Assembly: GCF_027244095.1 (NCBI RefSeq)
Contig: NC_069660.1
Span: 135,769,834-135,833,833 of the forward strand
DNA length: 64,000 nucleotides
Direction: 5' to 3'
Origin: Hemicordylus capensis
Lineage: Eukaryota; Chordata; Lepidosauria; Squamata; Cordylidae
The translations under genes and the position numbers were made by a program. The notes below the pieces were generated by a model. The model was not told the DNA's origin and made no database searches. It worked only from the letters and a program-made list of their open reading frames with translations. Within the stretch, counting starts at the first letter, position 1; every line of letters starts with the position of its first letter. Positions 1 to 12,797 of this stretch are shown one piece after another.

Positions 1-1
1 G

Positions 2-33
<32 letters not shown>
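1..33. repeat. (ATT)n microsatellite
   Basis: About ten ATT/TTA triplets in a row at the window edge, followed by non-repetitive sequence. It may continue to the left of the window. Confidence 0.9.
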
Positions 34-1918
34 TCTAGTTCAACACCTGTCCATATTGCTTATTACTGGTTTAAGAATTATTTATTGTACTATAAGGCCA
101 CGAGAAGGAACTAGACCTCTGTGATCTGAATGAACCTTGCAGAGTGACCACTGGTCCTCGTACTCATATTTAACTATGGCTATAAGTGAGGTTACAGAAC
201 ATACATGCTGGCTTTAACAGTGAACTGTTGCCTCAATACTTGCATTCAATGTCCATTTGCATTCAGTTGTATCTGGGGAAAACCTAGCCTTGCTTTATAT
301 AGGCAGTAAACCATTATGGCACTAAATATGAACTGTGATCATGATAACAATGCCAGCAAAGAAAGGATTGTATTTTATACACATAATCAATTGCTTTTGC
401 ATTTAATGTTGATTTGGGGGGTGGGACTGGTTTGCTAAAATAAAATAAAAGGTTTCTAAAATGAAAACCTGCCATTTCAAAACCGAATATAGTGGAAAAG
501 ATGGACTTTCTTTTTGAAAGTTATGAAGAGCTCATCCACAAAGTCAGGTTAAAACATATATTCTGTTGATATTTCAAGAAACTGTGTGACTGTGTGGTGA
601 AGAAGGGCAGGACACGAACACTGGAAATTCATGGTGTGTACTGGAAGCCAAGCCAAAGGTCTCCAGCAAGTCCTTGGATTGAACCTCCACTGGCCCAGAA
701 GAAGGAATGAAGGAAATCATGGATTTTGTTTTTCCACCTGTCAGAAACTCTTTTATTCCTGTTTTGATCATCCTTGCTTTTGAGTTTTTCTCTTCTTGCA
801 ATCTTGCCATTTGTATTCCCTGCTTCTCCCTCAGAGGCTCACCTTGAGCACAAGTCAGCACTCTACTAATTTTTCGTGCTCTAAAAATGTCAGCAGGTCA
901 GGTTAAGGTTAAATCATCTTCCCACACTTGTCTGCCTTTCTTTTGGTCTCTCTTTACTCTAAATCCCTACATCGTATGAAAGAGCCATGAAGCTTCCTAA
1001 GCACGTACATGGAAGCCTTCAGCAAAATAGATGCCCCATTTGTGTTTTGTTACTTGAAAATTCTGGTGCAGAAACAAATGATTTTGCATACTTGCACTGA
1101 GATAATGCCAGGATAGAAATAAAGACTGCTGCGCAGTTGTATCCAGTCACTCTTCTCATTGCCATGTGGGGACACTGATCAAAGTTTGCATGGTGTCAAA
1201 AAACATCAGTATATCATTAGAAGGGTTGCTTCTGTGGGTTAGCCACTGTGGTGTGTTTTGGTTAATCCATTCCTTGATCCAGGCCAGATTTTGAATGGTG
1301 CTTTAGTTACTTTTATTCAGGTCCTGGGGCTAACAAACAGCCAGCAGCAAGAGCACTTGAAAGCAGACTGCATTTGACTCTCTGTAAATAATATCTATTT
1401 CAGTAAACCATTAATATTCCTGATTCGACTCCAAGGCCTTGTCCTTGCATACCACAACTTTTTCCTCTGGGTTCTACAGCCACCATCAGCCTTTTCCTGA
1501 GTCCATCTGGAGCTCTTTCTATCCTCATCTTCCGGAGATAAGAGGCTAGAATCCAGACCATTTCACCAACTGCCAGGAAACAGACGACTCCACAGATAAA
1601 TGGAAGAGCTGTTTCTGTGAGTTAGCATTTTACCACCAGGCCATGCCTGAGTCCTTCTGCCTCTAGAGGAAAGAGTGTGGCACCTGGAATATAGCATTAA
1701 TCATCAAGTATGAGAAGAGACTGTCATAAACACTTCCATGTATTCCTAGTCTATTGTACTTTTTAAATGGTAAGCTGTAATCATAATTGTAGAAGTCTAG
1801 TATTAAATAAACAAATAAAGAACCCACACTGCAGCTGTTTCTTACATTGCATGCATGCCATGCCCACAAGGTAGTATAATTGTGGGGAATCAGAAGGACA
1901 TTAAACAAACCTGATACT
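34..1918. other. AT-rich unique DNA, no gene recognised
   Basis: No repeat family, RNA gene or convincing exon was recognised. A lysine-rich open frame of about 107 codons on the - strand (574 to about 894) is the only coding-like stretch; it is discussed under findings and is not called as a gene. Confidence 0.5.
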
Positions 1919-3516
1919 TAGGGATGTGCAAACAGGTTCAACATCAAACGAACCACCCCCTGTTCGGTCCAACCCCAGATTGAACTCCCTGCCCCAGCCC
2001 ATTTGGGGTATTTGGGAGGGGTGTTTTGCTTTTGTTTTTAATCTTTAAACAGTTTAAGAATTTACCCCCTCCAGGTGTGTTCTCTGAGGTGGCAGGGGAT
2101 TCTGCAGAGTTTCCCCCTCTCACCCGCCAGTCTCCCTTTGGTCCAAAACCAACCCATTTGGCCATTCTTCACCTTTCCCCCCATGTGGTGCACATTTTGG
2201 AGGCTGCCATGCCTGTGCAATGGGCCTCTGCATGGCCTGGGTCATGCCAGGCCACACAGAAGCCCATTGCACAGGTGCGGCAGCCTGCAAAAAGGTTACC
2301 GCACGGGGGGGTGAAGAATGGCTGAATGAGCCGGTTTTGGATCAATGAGAGACTGGCAGGTGAGAGGGGCATTGGTAGTGCCCAATGGGTAGAGTCTACC
2401 ACCCCAATTTCAGGGGGATTGGGCAAAGGGCTGATTTTTGGTAAATTTCTGAAATTTTCATGTCTTTGGGGCAGATTGGGGCAGAAAGTGGGGCCTGGGG
2501 CAGAATAGTGGGGTGGGGTGGTAGTGCCTAATGGGTGGAGGCTACCACCCCAATTTCAGGGGGTTTGGACAAAGGGGTGATTGTTTGAGAATTTTTGAAG
2601 TTTTAGTGACTTTGGGGCAGTTTGCCCCAAAAAAACTTCTGAGGTGTGAATTCTCATTGTATCATAGCAAATGAGATTTTTTTTCAATTAGACAACTCTC
2701 ATTACCCCATTTTCACTTTTTCACACTCTCTATTACTATGAATAATATGAGGAAGTAATCAATTTAGCACACTTCACCTTATGAAGACAAACCTCATAAA
2801 AATAAATTCACCAAAATTCACCCCTCTGCCCAATCACTCTTAAATTGGGGATGGGTGGTAGCCTCCACCCATTAGGCACTACCACCCCACCCCACTCTTT
2901 TGGGGCAGATCCACTTTCTGCCCCCAAACTGTCCCAAAGTCACTAAAACTTCAAAAATTCTCAAAAAATCACCCCTTTGTCCAAACCCCCTGAAATTGGG
3001 GTGGTAGCCTCCACCCATTAGGCACTACCACCCCACCCCACTATTCTGCCCCAGGCCCCACTTTCTGCCCCAATCTGCCCCAAAGACATGAAAATTTCAG
3101 AAATTTACCAAAAATCAGCCCTTTGCCCAATCCCCCTGAAATTGGGGTGGTAGCCTGCACCCATTAGGCACTACCACCCCACCCCACTCCTTTTGCCCAG
3201 ATCCCATGCTATGCCCCCGAACTGCCCCAAAGTCACTAAAACTTCAAAAATTCACCAAAAATCAGGACTTTGCCCAATCCCCCTGAAATTGGGGTGGTAG
3301 ACTCTACCCATTGGGCACTACCACCCCACCCCAAAATTTTGCCCTGGGCCCCTTTTTACCCCTCTGAATCGATTCAGATTCGGATTCGGATTAAATCCAA
3401 ATCCGAACCGAATCAAGGGTGATTCGGGTGACCCAGATTCAGGCACAAAACAGAACAGGGGTGATTCGGTTCAGGTCCGAGCCGAATCACCCGAAAACCC
3501 GAATTGCACACCCCTA
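1919..3516. mobile_element. hAT-like non-autonomous foldback element, TAGGGATG family copy 1
   Basis: The left end reads TAGGGATGTGCAAAC and the right end is its degenerate inverse, TTGCACACCCCTA. Flanking octamers ctgatact and ctaaaaat agree at 5 of 8 positions, a decayed target duplication. The left third resembles the copies at 23.9 and 59.2 kb (a hairpin with the word ATTTTGGAGGCTGCC). The rest is an inverted array of about 147-bp units. No transposase is encoded. hAT is inferred from the TAGGG/CCCTA termini and from sister copies with perfect 8-bp duplications. Confidence 0.7.
2380..3345. repeat. Inverted array of about 146-147-bp units
   Basis: The landmark GGTGGTAG occurs at about 2854, 3000, 3146 and 3293 (spacing 146, 146, 147). 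Its inverse, CTACCACC, recurs in the left arm near 2398 and 2543 (spacing about 145). The unit is rich in GGGGCAG/CTGCCCC and carries AAATTTCAGGGGG. Arms point toward each other across an AT-rich spacer at about 2640-2840, so the whole block can fold back. Related but diverged units recur at 37.4-39.0 kb. Confidence 0.85.
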
Positions 3517-3524
3517 CTAAAAAT

Positions 3525-6500
3525 GGGACCAAAGCCAGCTGTAAAATAGTACGGAAGCTCCCGAAGACAGCTGTAAGGACTGGTTAAGTTCTCAATGTGT
3601 TTCAACAGTAACCTTATCAGGAGAAACCATCCATACGACTCCTTAATATGAAAAGGTCTCAACAAGAAGTTGCAAAGTTATTGAGCAGTTTGCTTGACAG
3701 AATGATATCACTATTTCCCCCCCAATATCAATGTTATAAAAATGCCTGTGAACTTAACAATCTTGTAGCTGTCTTTATTTTGTGTGCACCAGGCTACCCA
3801 GAGGAGTTTTGCTAGTCATCAACATTCTTTTAGCTTGTTGTGGAAGTTCCTCAGAAGTGAAGGTGAAATTTAGAAAAATGCAGTGGAAATAAAGCCATTT
3901 ACTATCCAATTATGCTCTCTTTCTCTTGCCTCCTGTCCCCACTTCCCCTATCCTTGCTACCTGACATCATCCACTGTCCAGCACTGTGACCACTAAGTTT
4001 ATACATCAACTCAAATGCAGCTCATATGCAGACTTGGTGGAAGGACTGCTGGTAATTTCTCTAAGGCCTGTTTCAGCATCTCATGTATAAGTGGTGTCTT
4101 CATTTTGTCCTGAATACAAAAGGTATAAATAAATGAGACAAATGAAAAACAGAATGTGAATTGCATGGTAATGTGAATGTGGGAAAGTATGTTTTGAACT
4201 TCTGAAGGTGCGTGGCCAGATGGTCCTCAAGAATCAAATCACTCAAGATGTGGTTGCCTTAAATAAACTCCAAAGCACGTTAGTGCTGAAATACATCTCT
4301 GTTACCATATTTGTCAGAGTAAATGTTCTGGTCCACAAAGTCTCTATTCAGAAAAGTAATCCCATAGAACATGGGATAAGCAGATGTAATTACAAGTAAG
4401 ATTCAGTCTGCTGGTTGGAACAAACACACACCTCACCATGATTCAAAATGTTAGCATTCCACTTAGAGTCAGGCAAGAAGAGAATGCCAAGAAGTTGGGA
4501 GAAGGGGGTTGATCTAGTGGAGGCAATGGCATAGTATAGAGCATGGGACAGGTTTATAACTTCAGTGACCCATAAATGAGCATCGCAGGACTTTGTGGGA
4601 ATCACTGGCAAACTCATGGTTGAGTAGCACTTACACAGAAGTGCTGTTTCTGAGAGCCAGTGTTGCTATGTGGGAGGATGTATACACACAGGCCCCATTC
4701 AGAAGTTATCTGCCCATCCTCCATGTACATACAATGAATACATATATTATGGTGGGAAACAGGCTCTGCCACTTTTATGTCTATATCACATCTGGAACAT
4801 GTCCACATCTGTATGTCTGTACATGCAGAGACAGTGCTCTGCGCAAACAGGAACCCTGAAAAAGAAGAGCTCCAAATAATAGAGTGCTGCGTACTTACAT
4901 ACACTTAGATGCAAGTCGAAATGTTACAGATTTGCTTTGAACATGTGCACAGCCTACTGCTCTTTGTGTGTTTGGAGGATGAGAAAGTAGCTACTGAATG
5001 GTGCTACAGTCACTATAATTTGTGTGATCCTAGTGATCAAAAAAAGGAACTTTCACAAAGTATATAAACAATGTCTCCACATGAATACTGCCTGACAAGT
5101 CTAGAGGCCCCCACACACTATCAAGGTGCTGATGGAGTCATTTTAAGTGTGGACTGATTTGGTGAGAGGAAAAGGTGTAAGATGGAGCCTGGAGTGAAGA
5201 AAAGAAGCAGTAACCCAAGCATTGTTATCTGGGAAACAGAGGACTACAACATATCCAGGTGTGGATACAAGAGATGAGTCCAAGTATAACCAGATCTAAT
5301 GGAAAAGTCAGGATCTGGAAAGAGAAGATGGGAAAAGATGCATGCCTGGAAGCAACATAACTCTTTATATTAATTCACTACCTTTCTGCGAACTATGCTC
5401 AGATAAAAATATTTGACTTGATCTTCCTAAATAGCCCCCACAGGTCTCATCTAACTTGACTCCTAGACTGATGTATACTGCCCCTTTAAAAGCTTAGCCC
5501 ACAATGCTTTAGAATGAGAAGAGAACTGGGGGAACAGTTTCAGATTTGTAACAGAAGCTTGAGTGAATAGCTGGGCCTGTATGATCTCCTCAGGAGCTTG
5601 AATAGTCCTAGGCCCAGAGAGACTTTAAAGTAGAGACAAACCTTAAAAGATGTGCTTGTTTTCTGTTTTTGTTTTTCATCAAAGTTTATTATGCACTGGG
5701 CTTTTGCGGTGAGTTCTGAACAATAATATAGTTGAGTTATTAGAAGTGATCTGGTATGTGCTGCTGTCCAATAAAGACCTCTAAGGAGCATGATCTCAGA
5801 TGGTGAAACATTTGCTGCTCTAAACTATCCAAATGATGCAGGCAGGAGATTGCAGAATTATATGAAAAGAACTTAATTTGAACACATATTCTGCGCAATT
5901 CTTAGTGTAATTCTAAGAAGATACTAAAAGGCTGCTGTTCCTTTACTTTTCTTCAATGTTCTGTATCAAAATTCTTTTCGTCTGCACAATCAGTAATGAA
6001 ATTCTTTGGTTCCTACTTTGATTTATTCATTTCAGTTGTCTAAACTGTTATAAGCATACTTCTCTGCTGTAACTCTGAATTAGGGTAGTGGTAATAGCTT
6101 GTACTGTACGTTTGATTTCTATTTTCTACAAGGCAATGTATATTTGTTTTTCTCCATTTCATTCCCCTCAAAACTTTCTTCAGCACGCTTAATGCTTTAT
6201 GACTTTTATCTCACATCTGCTAATCATTATTACAAATTTATCAGAATCACACAAACAGACAGATGATACCTTTCTCACCAAAGAATTTGTGATTTAATCC
6301 ACCAATCAAACACATCAAACAGAATTAGCTGAAGTAAACTGGGCTGGATTCCACACTCTCTAGCAAAGGTGTAAATCAATCTTCTGTTACCAGTGGAGTT
6401 CTAGTGCTGTAAACGAGACTAGAATCTAGTGGCATAATTTTCACTGTCAATTTCTGGCATTCTTTTGAACATTCTGCCATGTTCTATCAGCACAGTCAAG

Positions 6501-6970
6501 AAATTAGTGGAAGGAGGAGAAAGCATTTGTAATGACGACTTGAGGATTTCACTGCCAGCTAGCTATGATAAACATGAAAGAAATCACTTTCTTCATATTG
6601 TTTTTATGTTTTCAAATTATTTAAAACATTAAATGGCATGATAAATGTTCTAGTATTATCACCAACTGTTATTACATTTTCCTCTTTTGCGTCATGTTCA
6701 TCTTTTCCAAATAAAAGAGTACACTTCAAAGAAATAAATATGTTAGTGAGAAAGATGATATAAACAGCTGCTAGGTAACAAAAATTGCTGTCATATTTAG
6801 ATCATGACTAACTGACATTTGCCTTTTTTCCCTGTTAGACCTATTAAATATCTGAAGCAAGAGTGATGGGAAATCAAATGATGGATAATATCATGTATAG
6901 GTCTAGACTGGAGAAACTATTGATGCATTAGAGTGTTTTGTAGTCTGGGTTGTCATTCCCTCTAGATTTC
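3525..6970. other. Unique AT-rich DNA, no gene recognised
   Basis: Short open frames exist on both strands (for example 4593-4859 + and 4614-4904 -, which overlap each other) but none shows a known domain, splice-site context or repeat signature. No RNA gene or mobile element was recognised. Confidence 0.45.
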
Positions 6971-6971
6971 A

Positions 6972-7166
6972 GGGTTGAACATAGGAAGCTGTCCTATATG
7001 GAATCAGACCACTGATCCATCTCTGCCAAAATTGTCAGCTTCCACTAGCAGGAGTTCTCTATCCCAGGAAGTGGCTACCTAAGATTCTTTAAGTGAAAAT
7101 GCTAGAGACTGAATGAGGGACCTTCTGCATGAACGTTCTACCACTGAGCTATGGGCCGTCACTAAT
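6972..7166 (-). mobile_element. tRNA-Ala-headed SINE
   Basis: On the - strand the element begins near 7166 with ATAGCTCAGTGGTAGAAC, a good match to a tRNA A box, followed by GCATGCAGAAGGTCCCTC and a degenerate B box. It ends with the tail GGACAGCTTCCTATG, also found at the ends of the 5S-like SINEs in this window. Non-coding, transcribed by RNA polymerase III when young. Related copies lie at 15.9 and 52.7 kb. Confidence 0.8.
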
Positions 7167-7410
7167 TGCCCCTGAATTTTGTCTAGTGATGTTTTGCAGA
7201 GAAATTCTACACATCCCTGCCTGGGATCCGCAGGGGTGGGGGAGGGAGGGAACCATGAATGCAAGTTGTCAGTCATGTTGTGCTTTGGGACTAATTGCTC
7301 TTTTTGAAGGAGATGGTGCCTACACAGTTTCCCTAACTAATATCATACTGCCTGTAAAGAAAGCACGCAGAACTGTTTCTTAATATTACAAGTTGTTCTA
7401 ATTCTAATAT

Positions 7411-8664
7411 AACTATCCACAGAAGCAATGTTGCCCCTGCTCAGAATGCTTGAGGTGTTCAGTCACTTCAATAAGACAGTGTTGAAATGATACAGGACTT
7501 GATAAAGCAGCAGGAAGGCTGGAGAGAAGAGGGAGGGAGTTGGAGCAGACAGTCCCCAAAATATTTAAACTAGCCACAATGAAGAATTATGCTAGCCACA
7601 ATAAATAATTTTGCTGGAAGCCAATTTAATTTAAAATAGTGGCTGACATGATAGGCAAGCCCTACATAGACGGAAGGGCTTACAATGCTGCTCTGTGGAC
7701 TCGGAAGCAGCAGTGAATCTGCAGAGATTGGGTTATAGCAGTGGAAGCATTACCATGGCTGTGTTCTCACAATCACAAGGATCCTAGTTAAAAAGGTAAT
7801 CAGGATCAGCAAGCCCCACAGAGCTGTTTGTGAGAATGCAGAATTTCGATCAATTTGGTCAAACTGCTCTGGTTAACAAAAATTTAACCAGGAGCTTTTC
7901 AAAATGGTGATTGAATGCAGCTTCACTATATTTAGGCAGGGGATGGGGTGGGGGGAGTTCATACGAGGGGACCATTTCCAGCAATGTCAGGACAGCGACA
8001 GAAGGTGGTGTTCATACAGCTAAGGGTATTATTCAGCTTCGTTCCTGATTACTCACAGTGACTGCACATTATATGTGTCCTTTAAAAGTAGCACTTTGGT
8101 GCAGTGCTCAAAACAGCTCATTAGGCACTTCCTGAGACTTTTATGCACAGCAGGTTTTACCACAGGTTTACGGGGAGGCTTTACTGTAAACTCGAAGTTG
8201 TCCCAAAAAACTGCCACAAATCATGGAATTTTTTTACCCTGGATATAAACTGGGCTACACTCTAATGTGCAGTGGAAAACCCAAATTGTGTGTGAACAGC
8301 TCCCCGATAACTCTCAGGGACTTTGGGGTAAATCTAGCCAATATGTGAATGTCCCTCCTCCATTCCGGAGAAGATGTGAATTAAAGGGCTCCAAAAGCCC
8401 GGTGTGAAAAGCTTCCTGCCGCAGTGACTGAACACCTCAAGCATTAAGAGCAGGAACAACATTGCTTCTGTGGATAGCCACCCATCTAGGAAAACTCTGG
8501 GATAGCTAACCAGTCCTGGTTATCTGTCCTGGTTTAAATATTGGTTAACCATAGCGATTTGACCAGGATTGCCCTGGAATTCTGTTCTCACAATTAATTA
8601 CATGGGGTTCGCTGATCCTGATTTACTTTTTAACCAGAATCCTTGTTATAGTGAGAATGCAGCC
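7411..8664. mobile_element. Long inverted-repeat DNA element(s), interleaved arms
   Basis: Two inverted-repeat pairs overlap. Pair b: 7757-7905 against 8504-8664, starting GGCTGTGTTCTCACAATC and inverse-matching GGCTGCATTCTCACTAT, with about 150 bp of clearly related arm (TTAACCAG words). Pair a: 7411-7467 against 8422-8479, with CTATCCACAGAAGCAATG at one side and its inverse at the other. The order a, b, a', b' is not simple nesting. No transposase frame was seen. The termini resemble the GGCTATTCACA family found elsewhere in the window. No clear target duplication was found. Confidence 0.6.
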
Positions 8665-8672
8665 CATATTTC

Positions 8673-10400
8673 TTCCCATATTTTCTTTCCCACATATGGG
8701 GGAAAGTGTGGTAATGCTTCTAATCTACCACCCAATCTCTCCAGCCTTGCTGCTGCTTCCAGGTGTGCATCAGCAATATTGCAAGCCCCACCATCTATGT
8801 ATGTCTTGCAAATCATGTTAGCCACTGAATGGATATATTCATATTTGATACATCATTGTATTTTTATTTTTAAAATAAAAAGTAAAGATCTTGCAATCAT
8901 GAAGGGTAAAAAAAAAGTCAAAATTAGGACTTGAGGCTGCAAATTTGGCAAACATGCTTTATTTCACATGATATGATTTGGTTTCATATAATATGAATAG
9001 GATTAGGAAAGAATCCATTAATCGTATTGTCGTTCTTACACTTTTTAGGGCTATGTGATTGGGAACAGGAACTGGCTCTTGCCCTCAATCACATAGGAAA
9101 CAACACAAAAAAATTAATCTGTCATGGCATCTTAAGTTCCTTTCCTTTGCCCTGAATCTCCTATCATATATTTGGCAATCAAACCTCTCATTTAAATCCT
9201 TAGATCAGTTATTTTAGTTCACTATTTCACTCTTCTTACCTGTCACAATTTTTTCCTTGTAGTGAGAGCTACTGTATATTTTTACAATTCTTTCCAATCA
9301 TTTAATTAATATAAAGCTCATTTCGAGGAAATAAAGGGGGGAAAGACAGGCACTAAATAACTTTTACAAAATGATGATTTTGCAGTTCTGCTTCTGAAAT
9401 AGAAGTGACAAGAGAGGGATTTTTTTCACTGCTGCAAAATTAGCAAGGTTTCCAAAGCCCCCTTTCCCTGAGACGATTCACTCTTATCAAATGATCCTGA
9501 AGAATTCTTCTCAAGCAAATGATAAAATGTTAAGATGAAAAACAACAAAGGCTCCTCCTGCCAGGGCAGAACAAAGACATTTTCCTTATTCTGAAGTTAT
9601 GCTAATTGTGAAAGATATTGGTAGCAGCAAAGGAGATGAAGGGAGGGTCTCTGTGTGAAATTCATCCCTTAATCATGTGGTGCTCAGGTTTGCCCAAGAA
9701 AAAGAGTAGATCCTATAAAAATCTAGTAGCACTAGGGGCTCTTTCACAGACACCTGCTCATCAAGTGATGTCAACAGCATCAAGTAAACACTTTCATGTG
9801 TAAAAAGGCCATCACTGATCTAACACTATAAACTGAACAGTCATATGATCATTTCAGACACAATACTTTTCAGTAGAGACATTCAGTGTACAGCAATCAA
9901 GGCAGGGTAGAGAAATCAAATGTTCGACATAAGATCAGCTCCATTTTTGTGAATTGTTGTGGGCAAAAGAGCTGCCATGGGCCTACCACTCCTCTCCGTG
10001 CACTCTCCTGCCACACATCTGACTCATGGTACCCAGTTACTAGAGTGACAAAGACATGATCTTGCACTATGGCCAGAACTGACACGTTAGACAATTCAGT
10101 CTGGTTGTCGGGATGGCAAAGATCCTGTCCCACACAATTCGAATGTCCTGTGGAGGTTTGGGAGGACAGTAGGGATAGCCTGAGAGCTGCACTTAGGGGC
10201 AAGATATGTCCAGTTTAAGGAGAATTCCCCCAGGGATTGGAGGAGAGCCAGAGAGTGAGACCTCAAGTTCTGGGCGGCAGGACCATAGTCATGTTCCTTC
10301 CCTTCCTCTCCCACACTATCTTTCTCCCTCTAGAGGTTTGGGGTTGGAGACAGATAGACACACAAAGTTGTTTGTCTGTGTGAACATATACACATATATT
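8673..10400. other. Unique AT-rich DNA, no gene recognised
   Basis: Nothing recognisable apart from a 101-codon open frame on the - strand (9897-10202) with no domain or splice context that I can identify. Confidence 0.45.
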
Positions 10401-10404
10401 GTTC

Positions 10405-10560
10405 TTCTTTTAGTTTAGTTCAGTTTAGTTAGTTAGATTTATATGTCGCTCTACTCCCATAGGACTCAGGACGGCTTACAAACAATAACATATACATCAA
10501 CACAATTCTATAAAATACATCTTACATAATGTCATAACCCCAACCCCATACAGTACTCAT
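10405..10560 (-). mobile_element. LINE 3' end fragment (L2/CR1-like tail)
   Basis: Read on the - strand this is a typical 3' untranslated end: a word like GTAAGCCGTCCTGAGTCC, then GAGTAGAGCGACATATAAAT and a short T/A-rich repeat. Similar 3' ends occur in the same orientation at 20.4 and 49.1 kb. Only the tail is present, a 5' truncation typical of LINE insertions. Confidence 0.6.
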
Positions 10561-10946
10561 TCCACATGACATAGTGACCGTGGATTACAAGATCACTCAG
10601 CGACCAGCTATCTCAGCGACTGAACACCCAACGGTTGTGGGGATATGACATTTTCCCAGCATTTGAACAGTTCAAACTGCAGTGTTTTGCACCACAAGAG
10701 TGCAATAGCACATTCATTGGAGGATTAGGATCATGAAAGGTAACATGCTTCTACTGTGTATTGTGTGTGATATGGTTGGTGACTAGCCACACATTTCCTT
10801 CCTTTACCTGCAATATTTTGTGAATTTCAGTTTTGTTTTGTTTGTTTGTTATAGTATTCCTTGGATTCCCCCCCTCATTATTTCTCTGAGAGCTTTGGAC
10901 TCCAAACTGTACAAGATTGGTGCATAAATGTTCAGCAATGACAAGT

Positions 10947-10958
10947 AGCATGATTAAA
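10947..10958. repeat. Target-site duplication of Sauria SINE (left)
   Basis: agcatgattaaa, identical to the 12 bp at 11224-11235 on the other side of the SINE. Confidence 0.9.
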
Positions 10959-11223
10959 AGAAAGAACGAAAGATTGTGCCATCAAGTCAGTGTCGACTCC
11001 TGGCAACCACAGAGCCATGTGGTTTTCTTGGTAGAATACAGGAGTGGTTTACCATTGCCTTCTCCCGCGCAGTATGAGATGATGCCTTTCAGCACCTTCC
11101 TATATCGCTGCTACCCTATATAGGTGTTTCCCATATTCTGGGAAACACACCAATGGAGATTTGAACCAACAGCCTCCTGCTCTCTAGGCAGGTTGCTTCC
11201 CTGCTACACCATTAGGTGGCTAC
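10959..11223 (-). mobile_element. Sauria-type SINE, full length
   Basis: On the - strand it starts with a tRNA-like head (TAGCCACCTAATGGTGTAGC, then B-box-like GGTTCAAATC), passes through a central domain (GGTAAACCACTCCTGTATTC) and ends with the BovB-like tail GGAGTCGACACTGACTTGAT followed by a CTTT-type short tail. Perfect 12-bp duplications flank it, so it is a retroposed copy with both ends intact. Sauria SINEs are known from squamates and are moved by BovB LINEs; that link is family knowledge. Confidence 0.92.
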
Positions 11224-11235
11224 AGCATGATTAAA

Positions 11236-12797
11236 CTAGGGCTGAGATGAAATGTGACTTGCTCTCACTCTCAATTGACCTCACCTTTCCTCAATAGTGT
11301 CCTCACATAGCTACTGTAAATCTGATGGGCAGAGGCCCTCTGCTCATTAATTCCCTGTGCTCACTGAAGGAAGGAAGAGAGAAGGTGAGGGCATGCCAGC
11401 AAACCATAGCCCACACCAACACTCTCCCTAGCCAAGCCCCAGAAAGTATCTGAATTCGTGCATCTTTTTAAAGGGAATTGCTGAATGCAGGAAGAGTTTC
11501 TCCCCACTGTTGAGAACCCTGGCTGATCTGCCTCTCTCCCTGTTCAGTTAACACAGGTAGATAATGAGTGAAGAGGACATGTCATGGCCTTCAGTGTGAG
11601 TGGGAGGGAAGGCAAGCAAAACCATATACTTAGCCCCCTTCTTGATGCTCCCCTCTTATGTCCTTCGCTGTTGCCACCAAATAAAAGTCTTTTATTTTCA
11701 TACTTTTCCCTCCAGCTGCCTCATCCAAGCAGCACTTTATTACTCCAACCTTTGAGAATTAGTTTCTGACTATTCAATTAACTTGTACCGAGCAGAGTGG
11801 GATGGTATTTAGTGATGGGGTGGCAAACTAAGCGCAGGTTCACAAAAAATGGCAGCCAGTCAGGCGCTGTGTCAACCACCGGTTCTCAGCAAGTACACAC
11901 TTCCTGCACAAGCCACAAGCTCAGAGCATTCTGTGACATATTAATTCACCAGCGTCCAGCTCTCAAGCAGTACACCCTTCTGACATCTGCCACCCAATTT
12001 CAAGACGTCAGGTGATGCAAGGAAGTGCTGCTTGGCAACTGGACATTGGTGGTTCACACATCATGAAACGTGCCAAACTTGCAAGTGTCAAACTCATGGG
12101 GAATATGCAGTTGACAGCACCTTATTTGCTACCATTACATGTGAATCCATCCAAAGTTACAGCTACCAATGTAAATAAATTAAAAGGCTATTTTGTTCAC
12201 TAAAATGAAAAAAAAAATACAAACAGGCTTGTACAACAGGAACATATTTTCTAAAGCATATTTTGCAATAATCTGTTAGAGCGGTGGGGGTATTGAACTA
12301 ACATTAAATAAACATATCCAGCTAAACCTATCTCATTCTCCACTGATATCAGACAGGTTCTAAAACCAGTTTCTTCCAGCTTATACCTTTTTTTAAACTT
12401 CTTCTGGTCTCTTTCTGTGTTTTTCAACAGCCTCTTCTTCAGCAATCTCTTCTTATTTTGTCTTTCCTCTGGGTCTGGCTTCCACTCCAAGATTTTGACC
12501 AATCAGAAGGGTAGTCGTTTATTTCTGTTTGTCCAGTATCTTAAGTATTTCTTTCCTACAGTGACCTCTTGAACCTCCTGGAGGATGAGAGCTTTCTAAG
12601 CTCCTACAGGAACTGACCTTATTCTCACCCTCCTAGTGCTGAACTACAAGTGACCGTTTGCAGGCTAAAATTGTCTAAGCCCAATGTCTAGGCAAAATAA
12701 CACTTAATTGGTTTCTTTTTCTTTCCAAAGGCTACTGTTTCAGTACTTAACCATGATAAATATTTTTTTTTAAATCAATATATCTTTTTAAATCATT
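11236..12797. other. Unique DNA, no gene recognised
   Basis: Contains short open frames (11797-12015 +, 12012-12203 +, and lysine-rich 12251-12502 -) without identifiable domains or splice context. No repeat family was recognised. Confidence 0.4.

Noticed and set aside
9897-10202. 101-codon - frame
   Set aside because: No domain, start context or splice signals recognised; could be repeat-derived.
12251-12502. Lysine-rich 83-codon - frame (KKRLLKKRLLKNTERDQKKF)
   Set aside because: Low-complexity character and no family match that I can recognise; the TTCTTC-rich strand makes such frames easily.
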